A DNA stretch of 64,000 bases from a virus. The stretch is taken from the IMG/VR virus record IMGVR_UViG_3300014050_000003, positions 1 through 64,000 of that record; one strand, given 5' to 3'. The position numbers and the translations under genes are program-made. Positions 30,199 to 38,335 of the stretch are shown piece after piece; the first letter of the stretch is position 1; every line of letters begins with the position of its first letter. The notes beneath the pieces are model-generated. The model was not told the origin of the DNA and ran no database searches. It saw only the letters and a list, made by a program, of their open reading frames with translations.

Positions 30199-30994
30199 TT
30201 TTCAAAAAATTTAAAGTCTCTACATCATTAGATATTTCTGCGGCTTTTTTAAATTGTAAATAATTAATAATTTTATCTTCTAATTTATAAATATTAATTT
30301 TTTTATGACGGCCTATTCTTCCATCTTGTTTTTTAAGATTTATAATTGTATTAGGATCTAGTTCGAGAAAATTAAAAATTTTATTAAAACATTCATTAAA
30401 ATTTTCAGTAAGTTCTTCGTATGTTATGTGAAGGCATGGTAAATTATATTTTTTAATATTTGAAAGTATTTTTTTATCAATTTTTTCTGTATTAATTTTA
30501 TATTTAATAAATTCATTATAATCAATGTTTATAGGATTTAATTTAAAAATATTATTAGATTCTTTATGATTATGTGAAGAATTTACACATCCAATTTTTA
30601 AAGCTGTTTTTAAAGATATAAATCTTAATAATTTATTATTTCTAGTTAAAAATATAATTCTGGCATTTTTTTCATAAAGAAATTTAAAATAATCGGGTAT
30701 TTCTACAAAACTAGAAGGATGTGCTCTAAATCCAAAAATTTTTTGAAATGTTTTTTTTCTTGAAAGTATAGAATATGCTAATTTAATAATAAGATTGCCT
30801 TTTTTTCCACTACGAAATTGTAATCGTTTTTTAGCGTCATTATATTCGTTAGTTTTACCAAAACTTGAATATTTTTCTAAACTAGATAATGAGAAAAATA
30901 AAATATTTTTTTGTCTTGAAAGTGCAGTTGATAAAAGAGTAGATCCAGATCTATGTTGAGCAATAACAATGAAAAAATTGAAAGGAATTTTCAT
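30188..30994 (-). CDS. Sulfotransferase-like protein
   Basis: 268 residues. The PAPS P-loop appears as IAQHRSGSTLLSTALSR, with IIFLTRNNKLLRFISLKTA as the later phosphate-binding segment, resembling Stf0/carbohydrate sulfotransferases. Sits between two paralogous methyltransferases with 4- and 11-nt overlaps, which suggests sulfation and methylation of one product. Substrate unknown. Confidence 0.78.
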   Translation of the reverse strand: MKIPFNFFIVIAQHRSGSTLLSTALSRQKNILFFSLSSLEKYSSFGKTNEYNDAKKRLQFRSGKKGNLIIKLAYSILSRKKTFQKIFGFRAHPSSFVEIPDYFKFLYEKNARIIFLTRNNKLLRFISLKTALKIGCVNSSHNHKESNNIFKLNPINIDYNEFIKYKINTEKIDKKILSNIKKYNLPCLHITYEELTENFNECFNKIFNFLELDPNTIINLKKQDGRIGRHKKINIYKLEDKIINYLQFKKAAEISNDVETLNFLKNEK

Positions 30995-31626
30995 TTTTTA
31001 CATATAAAAAAATCATTAGATGTCATTTTTTGATTATTTGAAAATGATATTTCATTAAAATATTTTTTTAATAAATTAATCAAATCTATTTGTCCGTAAG
31101 TTCTGTAATGTCCTTCATATTTGCCAGTAAGCCCCCAAGTATTATCTTTTTTTTGTTTATTTATATCTTCTTCTGTCCAAATATAAGTAAATAAAGACTT
31201 TTCTTGTAAAGGAACTGATATAAAAGCTAAACCATCGGGTTTTAAAACTCTTTTAATTTCTGAAATAGCTTTAATATCATCTAAAATATGCTCCAGTACA
31301 TGAAAACATATAATTATATCAAAAGTATTATCGCTAAATATAGTTAAATCAGTTATATCATCTTTTGATACGAATGTTCTATTTGGATCTTTATCTATAG
31401 AATAATATCTTTTGCTTTCATTTTTTATTAATTTAAATAAACATTTACTTGGAGCAATATCTAAAATAGTTTTATCATTTAATAAATTTTTATTTAATAT
31501 AAATTTTATAAAATTTCTATGTCTTTCTAATGATTTGCATTCTGGACATTTTCTATTTGGAATTTTTCTATGTGAAAGAAATATACCGCTATATCCACAT
31601 ATATCACAAATTAGGTAATCTTTCAT
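30991..31626 (-). CDS. Zinc-ribbon SAM-dependent methyltransferase (paralogue)
   Basis: 211 residues. CDICGYSGIF and CPECKSLERHR form the zinc ribbon; DIIICFHVLEHILDDI and KPDGLAFISVP are class I methyltransferase motifs; both paralogues end in a DFFICKK tail. Overlaps neighbours by 4 nt each side. Duplicated within the operon, so the two may act on different positions. Confidence 0.82.
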   Translation of the reverse strand: MKDYLICDICGYSGIFLSHRKIPNRKCPECKSLERHRNFIKFILNKNLLNDKTILDIAPSKCLFKLIKNESKRYYSIDKDPNRTFVSKDDITDLTIFSDNTFDIIICFHVLEHILDDIKAISEIKRVLKPDGLAFISVPLQEKSLFTYIWTEEDINKQKKDNTWGLTGKYEGHYRTYGQIDLINLLKKYFNEISFSNNQKMTSNDFFICKK

Positions 31627-32603
31627 ATTCTATGTTTTTTAATTCGCATATCAGATACGCAACTACATTTTTCAAGTCTACAAATTATTGGTTCTTTAAA
31701 AAGTTTTATTCTTAAATTTGGATTTTTTAATAAATTTCCAAAAGCGATATCTTTTACTCCACAATGAGCAGCTCTTATATCTCCATCCCATTTTACAGAT
31801 ATAGCATCTATTCCTGCATAACATTTATATTTAAAAAACTTATTCAATTCTTGTGATTGTAATTTTTGTCCTAAAAATTTTTCTTTTGTACCATCTTCGT
31901 ACACAATATATGCATTTCTGCTTTGATAATTTGGATTAATTTTATTTAAACTTATATTATTATGGTAAACATTATTTTTAATCCATTCCATTTGTTCTGA
32001 AGTGTATGAATCATAATAATTTTGTTTTCTGTTATCATCTTTTGATTCTTTATCATGTCTAAATATTAATCCTTTAAATTCCATTATAGGAACATTATTT
32101 TCTTTAAAAAAATTAATTGCTTCATGTGCGCGTTCCCAATATTTTGGGTCCATTAATATTCCAATTTTTACTATAGATTGTTTTTCTATACCAAGTTTAA
32201 CAATTTCTAATACATGTTTAAAATTGGCGTATCTTGGGTGAACGCTAAGATTTGTCATATTTATTTTGCTTAAATTTTTTTCCCAAAAATCCATTTTTGC
32301 ACTTCCATTTGTATCTAAACCTATATAAAAATTATTTTCTTTAAAAAAGTCAATAAGATCATCTATGCCTTCATATATTGTAGGTTCTCCTCCAGTAAGA
32401 CCTACGAATCTTTTTTGATATTGCATTATTTCTGGATTATCTAATAATAAATTTTTAAAAAAATTAATATAAGTTTGAATAGATATTAATGGTGTGGATC
32501 CACTATTTAATTTTGGCGGACAATAAACGCATTGATAGTTGCATTTATTTAATATAGTAAATTGTATATTAAATTCATCATTTTCTATTGCTTTAATCTT
32601 CAT
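31623..32603 (-). CDS. Radical SAM protein with SPASM-like C-terminus
   Basis: 326 residues. CNYQCVYCPP holds the Cx3Cx2C 4Fe-4S site, LTGGEPTIY the SAM motif; the C-terminal Cys (CYAGIDAISVKWDGD, AAHCG, CRLEKCSC) look like an auxiliary cluster region. It could modify a sugar, lipid or peptide; no precursor peptide is obvious nearby. Overlaps neighbours by 4 and 11 nt. Confidence 0.85.
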   Translation of the reverse strand: MKIKAIENDEFNIQFTILNKCNYQCVYCPPKLNSGSTPLISIQTYINFFKNLLLDNPEIMQYQKRFVGLTGGEPTIYEGIDDLIDFFKENNFYIGLDTNGSAKMDFWEKNLSKINMTNLSVHPRYANFKHVLEIVKLGIEKQSIVKIGILMDPKYWERAHEAINFFKENNVPIMEFKGLIFRHDKESKDDNRKQNYYDSYTSEQMEWIKNNVYHNNISLNKINPNYQSRNAYIVYEDGTKEKFLGQKLQSQELNKFFKYKCYAGIDAISVKWDGDIRAAHCGVKDIAFGNLLKNPNLRIKLFKEPIICRLEKCSCVSDMRIKKHRI

Positions 32604-33597
32604 TGTTTTTAATAATTTTTGGAACTAAACATGTTTGTAACCTATATGATATAGAAAATATATGATTATTTTCATTTTCTATTTTTTGTTCGTTTTCTTT
32701 TCTAGAATAAAAATATTCTTTTATAAGTGGTTCTAATCTTTTCCCATGTTGAGTAAATTTAAGAACTCCATAATTATCATATTCGATGTCATTGTCTGGA
32801 TTATAATTTTCATTAATTAAAATATTGTGCCTTTCGTTATACTGCCTATTTTCCATGCTTCCATGCCAATAATGAATTATTAATCCATTTACATAATTGA
32901 ATTTAACTCCTTCAAATTTTTTTTGATATGATAACCATTTATTCTTACTTGAAGTTGTTATTTTTTTATTAAACACATTTTCATAAGTTTCATCTTTCAA
33001 TATACAAAAATTAGATATCATTGAATCTGCTCCACCAATAATTTCTATATCATTTATTTTTTCAATTTTATTATAAAATAATTTATTTATTGCCCAAATT
33101 TGGCCAGTAGATGCACCAAATTTATTACGATTATTAAAATTAATTGCATTATACATTACGCTTTTATTAGACATGCATAGCATGCCATCTTTTCTAGCTA
33201 TCATTTGTAATTCATTATTTGAATTTAAATGTATAATTTCTGACCAAGGTTGTACTATATCGTATACTTTTAATTTTTCAATAGTTTCTTCGACCCACGA
33301 TGGATTTAAAAAATAAATATCTCTATCTGACCAAGCTATATATTCAGCTTCGTTTGGAAGATGTTTTATTGCAAGATTAATTAAATTTTCCTTAACCCAT
33401 AAAATATTATTAAGTTTAAATTTTAAATGTTTATATATTATATTAGAATAATCAGATAGTTCTTCATTATATATTCCTTCGCATAAAATAATTTTAAGAT
33501 TATCTCTTTTTGAATAATTTTGTATAAATAAATCTAAGTTTTTTTTGGCAAAAATTGATTTAGTAAAATCAAAATATGGCAATATTAAATATAACAT
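32593..33597 (-). CDS. Glycosyltransferase-like protein, paralogue of 26490-27437
   Basis: 334 residues. AWSDRDIYFLNPSWVEE takes the place of the DxD motif, and IIHYWHGSMENRQYNERHNI matches the paralogue. Probable GT-A fold. First gene of the sulfo/methyl/radical-SAM operon; TTGACT-16-TATAAT is followed by a 16-nt leader, unlike the leaderless genes around it. Confidence 0.7.
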   Translation of the reverse strand: MLYLILPYFDFTKSIFAKKNLDLFIQNYSKRDNLKIILCEGIYNEELSDYSNIIYKHLKFKLNNILWVKENLINLAIKHLPNEAEYIAWSDRDIYFLNPSWVEETIEKLKVYDIVQPWSEIIHLNSNNELQMIARKDGMLCMSNKSVMYNAINFNNRNKFGASTGQIWAINKLFYNKIEKINDIEIIGGADSMISNFCILKDETYENVFNKKITTSSKNKWLSYQKKFEGVKFNYVNGLIIHYWHGSMENRQYNERHNILINENYNPDNDIEYDNYGVLKFTQHGKRLEPLIKEYFYSRKENEQKIENENNHIFSISYRLQTCLVPKIIKNNED

Positions 33598-33637
33598 ATA
33601 TCTTCTATATTAAATTATAATATAGATATTATTAAAG

Positions 33638-33865
33638 TCAATCAAAAATACTTTTATTTTTTTCTGGTATAAACTGAACTAATGCTTGATCACCATATAT
33701 TTGAAAAGAATACATTTTATATTTTTTATGTATTAACATATCTTTAAGTTGATTCATATACTGACTTTCCATATAAACTACAATCGTTTCGCCATCATGA
33801 ATATCAACGCCATATTCTTCTGCAAATTCAGAACAAATTGCTAGAGCTTCGTTTTGATCGCTCAT
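33638..33865 (-). CDS. Hypothetical protein (75 aa)
   Basis: MSDQNEALAICSEFAEEYGV..., small alpha/beta protein. Box CGTGTAAT lies 7 nt before the ATG, the motif seen before several late-type genes, and tRNA-Ser lies just upstream. Function unknown. Confidence 0.55.
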   Translation of the reverse strand: MSDQNEALAICSEFAEEYGVDIHDGETIVVYMESQYMNQLKDMLIHKKYKMYSFQIYGDQALVQFIPEKNKSIFD

Positions 33866-33872
33866 ATAATTA

Positions 33873-33880
33873 ATTACACG
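33873..33880 (-). promoter_or_regulatory. GTGTAAT box
   Basis: CGTGTAAT followed by 7 nt and ATG 33865. Member of the box family also found before 35046, 47252, 47606, 56157, 56947 (minus) and 60423. Confidence 0.5.
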
Positions 33881-33885
33881 ATAAT

Positions 33886-33972
33886 CGGGGCGAGTAGGAT
33901 TCGAACCTACGAATGTATTTCTACATCGGCAGTTTAGTAAACTGCTGTTTTAAACCGCTCAACCATCGCCCC
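33886..33972 (-). tRNA. tRNA-Ser (ACT)
   Basis: 87-nt type II tRNA: acceptor GGGGCGA/TCGCCCC, G73, D-stem GTT/AAC, anticodon arm GCAGT-TTACTAA-ACTGC, long variable arm ATGTA/TACAT and T-loop TTCGAAT. The central anticodon is ACT, reading AGT. Bacterial AGY-reading tRNA-Ser normally carries GCT, so A34 is unusual. No CCA encoded. Confidence 0.9.
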
Positions 33973-33975
33973 CAT

Positions 33976-34047
33976 CTCCCAAACTAGGATTTGAACCTAG
34001 AACACCCTCGTTAACAGCGAGGCGCTCTACCATTGAGCTATTTGGGA
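33976..34047 (-). tRNA. tRNA-Asn (GTT)
   Basis: 72-nt cloverleaf on the minus strand: acceptor TCCCAAA/TTTGGGA, G73, anticodon arm CCTCG-CTGTTAA-CGAGG with anticodon GTT, T-loop TTCAAAT. Three nucleotides separate it from tRNA-Ser. It reads the very common AAT codon. Confidence 0.93.
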
Positions 34048-34052
34048 ATAAA

Positions 34053-34229
34053 TCAAATTATTTTAAAAACTTTAAGCATTATTATGCCAGACATAATAAT
34101 ACCAACAAATCCAGTAATTGTTCTAATAAGTTCCATTTTATGGTTATGCTTGTCTACCCATATCTCAAACTTATCTCTGAGTTTACCAGCTTTTTCTAAT
34201 TTCTTGAGTTTCTTTTTACTTATTTTCAT
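34053..34229 (-). CDS. Small membrane protein (58 aa)
   Basis: MKISKKKLKKLEKAGKLRDK..., a basic N-terminus and one C-terminal TM span GFVGIIMSGIIMLKVF. Its stop is a few nt from tRNA-Asn. ATGA overlap with the upstream gene. Function unknown. Confidence 0.55.
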   Translation of the reverse strand: MKISKKKLKKLEKAGKLRDKFEIWVDKHNHKMELIRTITGFVGIIMSGIIMLKVFKII

Positions 34230-34390
34230 TTTTTTGAAATATAAAAATTATTTTTACCTTTTGGACATAATTTAATTATATATTCTTTTGCGGATTTATA
34301 ACCTTCTTTTGTTAAAGGAAATACTCCATGAAGAAAATTATCATTTTTAGAATGAATAGCGTAATATTTTTGTTTTTTAGTTTTAGGCAT
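34226..34390 (-). CDS. Small basic protein (54 aa)
   Basis: MPKTKKQKYYAIHSKNDNFL..., containing KEGYKSAKEYIIKLCPKG. The pattern resembles small caulimovirus/RNase H1 N-terminal-like (viroplasmin) modules (YYAI...G...W-less), but the match is partial. Function unknown. Confidence 0.5.
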   Translation of the reverse strand: MPKTKKQKYYAIHSKNDNFLHGVFPLTKEGYKSAKEYIIKLCPKGKNNFYISKK

Positions 34391-34556
34391 TTTTTTGTCT
34401 TTCATATTCTTGTATTAAATCTCTTAATAATTTAAGATGATGTACATCCCAACTATCTCCTGTGTCAGTTTTTTCTTTGTTTAAAAGGTCATAATATACG
34501 TTTTTTTCTATTATTTGATTCAATAGTGTTAGTATTTTATCATATAAATTATTCAT
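34383..34556 (-). CDS. Small acidic helical protein (57 aa)
   Basis: MNNLYDKILTLLNQIIEKNV..., with SWDVHHLKLLRDLIQEYE. Promoter TTGACT-17-TATAAT ends 6 nt before ATG 34556 and overlaps the divergent tmRNA promoter. Function unknown. Confidence 0.6.
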   Translation of the reverse strand: MNNLYDKILTLLNQIIEKNVYYDLLNKEKTDTGDSWDVHHLKLLRDLIQEYERQKNA

Positions 34557-34562
34557 TAATAT

Positions 34563-34591
34563 ATTATATTAGAATATTTGCAAAAAGTCAA
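34563..34591 (-). promoter_or_regulatory. Leaderless-type promoter overlapping the tmRNA promoter
   Basis: TTGACT (34586-34591), 17-nt spacer, TATAAT (34563-34568), 6 nt, ATG 34556. It shares 14 nt with the rightward promoter at 34578-34605, so the two could compete. Confidence 0.7.
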
Positions 34592-34605
34592 AAATCGTGT
34601 ATAAT
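34578..34605 (+). promoter_or_regulatory. Sigma70-type promoter of the tmRNA
   Basis: TTGCAA, 16-nt spacer, TATAAT (34600-34605) preceded by TG. The predicted start is near 34612, about 15 nt before the mature tmRNA 5' end. Confidence 0.75.
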
Positions 34606-34626
34606 CTTATATAGTTCTTTTACATT

Positions 34627-35014
34627 GGGCCCGAATTGGTTTCGATTTTATAGATCGAAATTAAAATGCAAGTGGAGGTTGAATCGAGGACTCCTTAAAA
34701 AGTTTCAATTATATTAACTGCCAAAACAGCTAAATATAAAGGTCATATCTCTGCTAGAGTTTCTCTAGTCGAGGAGACCGCTTCTGTAGCTTAAGTTCTA
34801 CAGCGTGACTACCTTGACACATCTATTGGATAGTTGCGTAATTAGATGTCTTATTATTAATAGTTTTTTTATTCTATTAATATTAAGTATTAAAAATAAA
34901 ATCGCTAAGTATGTTTGTTCTTTATCTATATGAAGCTAAAAACAAAAAGAACTAAACTTGTAGTATTTTAATTTAAATCTTTAAAAGACCGCAGTTCAAC
35001 TCTGCGCGGGTCCA
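34627..35014 (+). ncRNA. ssrA: tmRNA (ssrA), tag EETASVA
   Basis: 5' GGGCCCG pairs with 3' CGGGTCC, giving the G3-U70 wobble that identifies tRNA-Ala, and A73 at 35014. The T arm is CGCAG-TTCAACT-CTGCG. Conserved D-arm mimic GGTTTCGA and ATGCAAGTGGAGG match tmRNA. After TAGTC (34766-34770) the resume codon GAG 34771 opens GAG GAG ACC GCT TCT GTA GCT TAA, a tag EETASVA (plus Ala from the charged tRNA). About 388 nt, no encoded CCA. It would rescue stalled ribosomes using host SmpB. Confidence 0.92.
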
Positions 35015-35029
35015 AGTTTATTAAAAATA

Positions 35030-35037
35030 AGTGTAAT
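35030..35037 (+). promoter_or_regulatory. AGTGTAAT box
   Basis: AGTGTAAT followed by 8 nt and ATG 35046, directly downstream of the tmRNA. Candidate late-promoter element. Confidence 0.5.
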
Positions 35038-35045
35038 ATATCAAT

Positions 35046-35387
35046 ATGCAAACAATTAATGTAAAAATAATAATAAATTCAATTCCTAAAACAATTCAAT
35101 CCGAGAATACTCGTCCTTGCCCAAGAGTTAATTGTTTTAAATATCCGCAAATTCCAGTTGATTTAAATAAAAAAGGTGAATATTATTTTAATTATGAAGT
35201 AAAAACTAAAAAGGGCGAGAGATGTGGTATAGATATATTTAGTTGGACAAATAATGATGTACAAATAATAAGCAATCCAAGATTACCAATAGAACAGCAA
35301 CCAGCTGGAGATAATTTAGATCAAATAAAAAGGACTATAAATATATTAAAACCTGGAGATTATAGTTTTATAATAGATATTACATAA
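35046..35387 (+). CDS. Hypothetical protein (113 aa)
   Basis: MQTINVKIIINSIPKTIQSE..., beta-strand-rich with CPRVNCFKYPQIPVD in the middle, resembling a small immunoglobulin-like or structural domain. It has the late-type AGTGTAAT box and is on the opposite strand to its neighbours. May be a virion component; inference. Confidence 0.55.
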   Translation: MQTINVKIIINSIPKTIQSENTRPCPRVNCFKYPQIPVDLNKKGEYYFNYEVKTKKGERCGIDIFSWTNNDVQIISNPRLPIEQQPAGDNLDQIKRTINILKPGDYSFIIDIT

Positions 35388-35408
35388 ATTATTATTTATT
35401 AATAATTT
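35386..35408. terminator. Bidirectional hairpin between convergent genes
   Basis: AAATTATTA-TTTAT-TAATAATTT, a 9-bp A/T stem between the stops at 35387 (+) and 35392 (-). The stem overlaps both gene ends. Confidence 0.5.
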
Positions 35409-36156
35409 CTTCTAATAAGGCGATTAATTTATTTTGTTTTGATAATTCTCCAGCGATATTATGTTTATCAATATTAAATGGATAGTAAATAATATTTTTA
35501 AATTTTTTAATTCTTTTTATTCTTGCTTGTTCTTTTATATTTTTAGAATGAACAATATAAATTTCTAACTTATAATTTTTATCGTATTTATAATTAGATA
35601 CAATTGTTTCAATATCTTTATATTCTTTTTTCAAATTTAATAATAATTCTAAAGACTTTTCATATGTTATTCCTCTTTGTTGTGCATAAAAAATTTTATC
35701 AATTCCATATCTTTTAACCATATTTAAAATAATTCTTTTACTTATATATGTAATTGGATTAAATACTATAACTTTGATTTTATTAACATTCTGTAGTGAA
35801 TTCATATTCAAGCTATGGGCTATTGCCCCAAATCCACCCATACTAGTTCCAATAAAAAAAATTTCTTTATATTGATGAAAATTTATTAATTGTTCTAATT
35901 TAGAACATGTTTCTTTTATATTAGAAGAATATTTAGGAATACCATTAATATAATGGCTGCCTTGAATGTCACAAAAAAATAAACTGCTAAAATTAAATTT
36001 GTTTTTAGGGCCAAATGTTTTATAAAAATCAAATTTTATAAAAGAAGTAGCTCCAGTAAATATTACTGCTAATTTATTGGTTTTTTCATTTTTAAAAAAA
36101 AGATAACTTTCTTTTGTGCTATTTTTTAAAAAATAAGTTTCATCATAATCTTGCAT
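35392..36156 (-). CDS. Alpha/beta-hydrolase-like protein
   Basis: 254 residues. The nucleophile elbow FFIGTSMGGFGAIAHSL (GxSxG-like, GTSMG) and a C-terminal YPFNIDKHNIAG with a candidate His indicate an esterase/lipase fold. The neighbourhood of glycan enzymes suggests deacylation of a sugar, but this is not shown. Convergent with 35046-35387. Confidence 0.7.
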   Translation of the reverse strand: MQDYDETYFLKNSTKESYLFFKNEKTNKLAVIFTGATSFIKFDFYKTFGPKNKFNFSSLFFCDIQGSHYINGIPKYSSNIKETCSKLEQLINFHQYKEIFFIGTSMGGFGAIAHSLNMNSLQNVNKIKVIVFNPITYISKRIILNMVKRYGIDKIFYAQQRGITYEKSLELLLNLKKEYKDIETIVSNYKYDKNYKLEIYIVHSKNIKEQARIKRIKKFKNIIYYPFNIDKHNIAGELSKQNKLIALLEEIINK

Positions 36157-36170
36157 AATTTTGCATAATT

Positions 36171-37163
36171 TTAAATGATATTTTTGTTTCCAGAAAAAAT
36201 AATTTCAACATATTCATCAATATTATTACTAATATAAGATTTTATAAAAGATTGCATTGCTTTTAAAGTATTAAATTTATATAGATTATTATTTTGAAAT
36301 AATTTGTATGTATTTATTTGTTCAAGAATATCACATTTATTTATAATTAATTTTGTAACACCAGATATTTTTATAGCATCAATTAATTTATTTAAATTAA
36401 GCCAATTAACAATTCTACGTCTTCCAGTAGTTGACCCAAATTCTTTTCCAATTTCTATTACCATATTCAATACTTCATCATTCCATAAGCTTTCTGGAAA
36501 TAAAGGATCTACGCCACTTTTTGTATCATAAATTTTAGCTACTCCAATTATATCTCTTATTTTTTTAGGACTAAAACCTAAAGAGCAAGCATTATAAGGT
36601 AAAGTTTCGCTACTTGTTACATATGGATAATCTCCATAATTTATATCTAACCAAAAACTCTGCGCACCTTCACAAAGAATATTCCCTTTAAGTTCTCCAT
36701 CCCAAATATATTTTTTATCAATATAATCTTTTGCTAATTTTCCAATTCGTAGCATTTTGTCTGCATATGCTGGAGCAATTCCTTGTCCAGTTGTGCCAAG
36801 TTTTGGTTTTAAGAATTTAAGATCATACTGAATATGTCTTTCAGTAATGATATGAGCTTTAGGACTAACTTTAATTAAAGAAGTGTCGAAGCCTTCTTTT
36901 TGTAAATATTCTATTTCATCAAAAAATTTATCAATATTGATAACGCAATTTGGACCGATAATACTAAGTTTATCTTGAAAAACTCCACAAGGAATAATAT
37001 GAGTTTTATATTTTTTATCATTAAGATAAACTGTATGACCTGCGTTTGGACCGCCATTCCAACGACAAACAATATCATAATTTTTAGCAATAGCATTACT
37101 TATCTTGCCTTTGCCTTCATCTCCCCAAGCTAAACCGAAAATAATATCAACTGCTTTGACCAT
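36171..37163 (-). CDS. Adenylosuccinate synthetase (PurA-like)
   Basis: 330 residues from ATG 37163 (MVKAVDIIFGLAWGD), which overlaps the upstream SEC-C gene. The GTP-binding loop WGDEGKGK (residues 13-20) keeps the catalytic Asp 15, and NGGPNAGHT, KLGTTGQGIAP and SSETLPYNAC follow. Bacterial PurA is about 430 residues; this is nearer the short archaeal/phage form. It joins Asp to IMP (or possibly a deoxynucleotide). The retained Asp argues against classical PurZ of 2-aminoadenine phages. Confidence 0.88.
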   Translation of the reverse strand: MVKAVDIIFGLAWGDEGKGKISNAIAKNYDIVCRWNGGPNAGHTVYLNDKKYKTHIIPCGVFQDKLSIIGPNCVINIDKFFDEIEYLQKEGFDTSLIKVSPKAHIITERHIQYDLKFLKPKLGTTGQGIAPAYADKMLRIGKLAKDYIDKKYIWDGELKGNILCEGAQSFWLDINYGDYPYVTSSETLPYNACSLGFSPKKIRDIIGVAKIYDTKSGVDPLFPESLWNDEVLNMVIEIGKEFGSTTGRRRIVNWLNLNKLIDAIKISGVTKLIINKCDILEQINTYKLFQNNNLYKFNTLKAMQSFIKSYISNNIDEYVEIIFSGNKNII

Positions 37164-37404
37164 TTTGTTTTTTAGCAATTTCTTCTAAATAATTAACAAG
37201 CATTTTTTTACAAAAATCATATCCTTCCTTACCACAACAATGCTTAAATTTCTTTCCTTCCAAGGCGCATAAATCATTTCTGCCCATTTTAGGCGCTACT
37301 CTATGAATTGGTGCTCCACCATAAGCTCTAATATATGGAGTATCTACATGACTAAAATCAATTTTTTGATTAGATGAGCTAGAGCTATTATTTTCTGTTT
37401 CCAT
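37147..37404 (-). CDS. SEC-C zinc-motif protein (85 aa)
   Basis: METENNSSSSSNQKIDFS, then MGRNDLCALEGKKFKHCCG, the SEC-C zinc-binding motif (CxnCC-type as in the SecA C-terminus). Probably an adaptor or nucleic-acid/protein binding module. Overlaps the PurA-like gene by 17 nt. Confidence 0.75.
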   Translation of the reverse strand: METENNSSSSSNQKIDFSHVDTPYIRAYGGAPIHRVAPKMGRNDLCALEGKKFKHCCGKEGYDFCKKMLVNYLEEIAKKQNGQSS

Positions 37405-37405
37405 T

Positions 37406-37618
37406 TTATGGATACTCTACTGATGGAGATCTTAAATCAAAGATAGAAACTTTTTCAGTTTCTCCAGACAATCTTTTTACAATTACATTGGCTTCATCAA
37501 TAACAGAATCTACCTGTCCATAATAATAATCATTCTTTACATAATCTTTAATTATTACCATTTTTCTTCCAATAATCTTTTTTAAGATATTTAGTTTTAT
37601 GTTATTTTTAATACTCAT
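37406..37618 (-). CDS. Hypothetical protein (70 aa)
   Basis: MSIKNNIKLNILKKIIGRKM..., beta-rich, KNDYYYGQVDSVIDEAN, ending RSPSVEYP; resembles a small SH3-like barrel. TTGACG-17-TAATAT lies 7 nt before ATG 37618. Confidence 0.55.
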   Translation of the reverse strand: MSIKNNIKLNILKKIIGRKMVIIKDYVKNDYYYGQVDSVIDEANVIVKRLSGETEKVSIFDLRSPSVEYP

Positions 37619-37642
37619 TATATTAATATATTACTTTATATT

Positions 37643-38335
37643 TTATATTTCGTCAATATCATTTATTTGTATTAATTTAATTTTATTATTTTTATTAATT
37701 AAAATATAAGATGCTTGTTTTTCACAAAAACTTCCAGTATTAATGTATTTTTCGGTTTGTTCTGGTAAATGAGTATGACCACAAATTATAGTATTATAAC
37801 CATTCATATCAATATATTTGATAGCGTTTTGTTTGATATCGGAGCTTTTTTCAACAAAATCATTTGTATGATGTTTAAATATTCTAAAAAAATCATCTGC
37901 AAATGGAGTATAATGTCTAACAAAATAATATGCTTTTATAATAAAATTAGTAATCCACTTATATTTTGTGAAATAAATATCAAAAATATCGCCATGAACT
38001 ACTAATATTTTTTTATCTTTTAATTCTATGATATGTTCGTCCTTACAATTAAATCCAAGAAGAATACTCATAAACTCTGCTTTAAGAAAACAATGATTGC
38101 CAATCAAATAAATTATTTTAGATTTTTTAGAAAGCTTGCGTAATTTAGACAATACTTTCCAATGAGTTTTATTTAGTCTGTGTAAATTGTGGTGGTCAAA
38201 AAGATCCCCAGCAATTATAATAGTTTTCGCTTTGTTTTGTTTTAAAACTTTTAATAATAATTCAGCTTTACAATCTTTATCTCCAAGATGAATATCTGAT
38301 ATTATTAAATATTTATTTTGTTTCCTGTGAGCCAT
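37643..38335 (-). CDS. Calcineurin-like metallophosphoesterase
   Basis: 230 residues: SDIHLGDKDCK, AGDLFDHHN, GNHCF, VVHGDIFD and CGHTHLPE give the full two-metal phosphoesterase motif set. It resembles UDP-2,3-diacylglucosamine pyrophosphatase-type enzymes; substrate could be a nucleotide or lipid. Overlaps the upstream gene by 23 nt. Confidence 0.82.
   Translation of the reverse strand: MAHRKQNKYLIISDIHLGDKDCKAELLLKVLKQNKAKTIIIAGDLFDHHNLHRLNKTHWKVLSKLRKLSKKSKIIYLIGNHCFLKAEFMSILLGFNCKDEHIIELKDKKILVVHGDIFDIYFTKYKWITNFIIKAYYFVRHYTPFADDFFRIFKHHTNDFVEKSSDIKQNAIKYIDMNGYNTIICGHTHLPEQTEKYINTGSFCEKQASYILINKNNKIKLIQINDIDEI

Noticed and set aside
36171-37163. Classical PurZ and a 2-aminoadenine (Z) genome, given a PurA-like enzyme plus a MazG-like protein
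   Set aside because: The catalytic Asp of PurA is kept in WGDEGKGK, no DatZ-like phosphohydrolase is seen, and GMP reductase next door supports the ordinary route to AMP. A PurZ0-like variant cannot be fully excluded.
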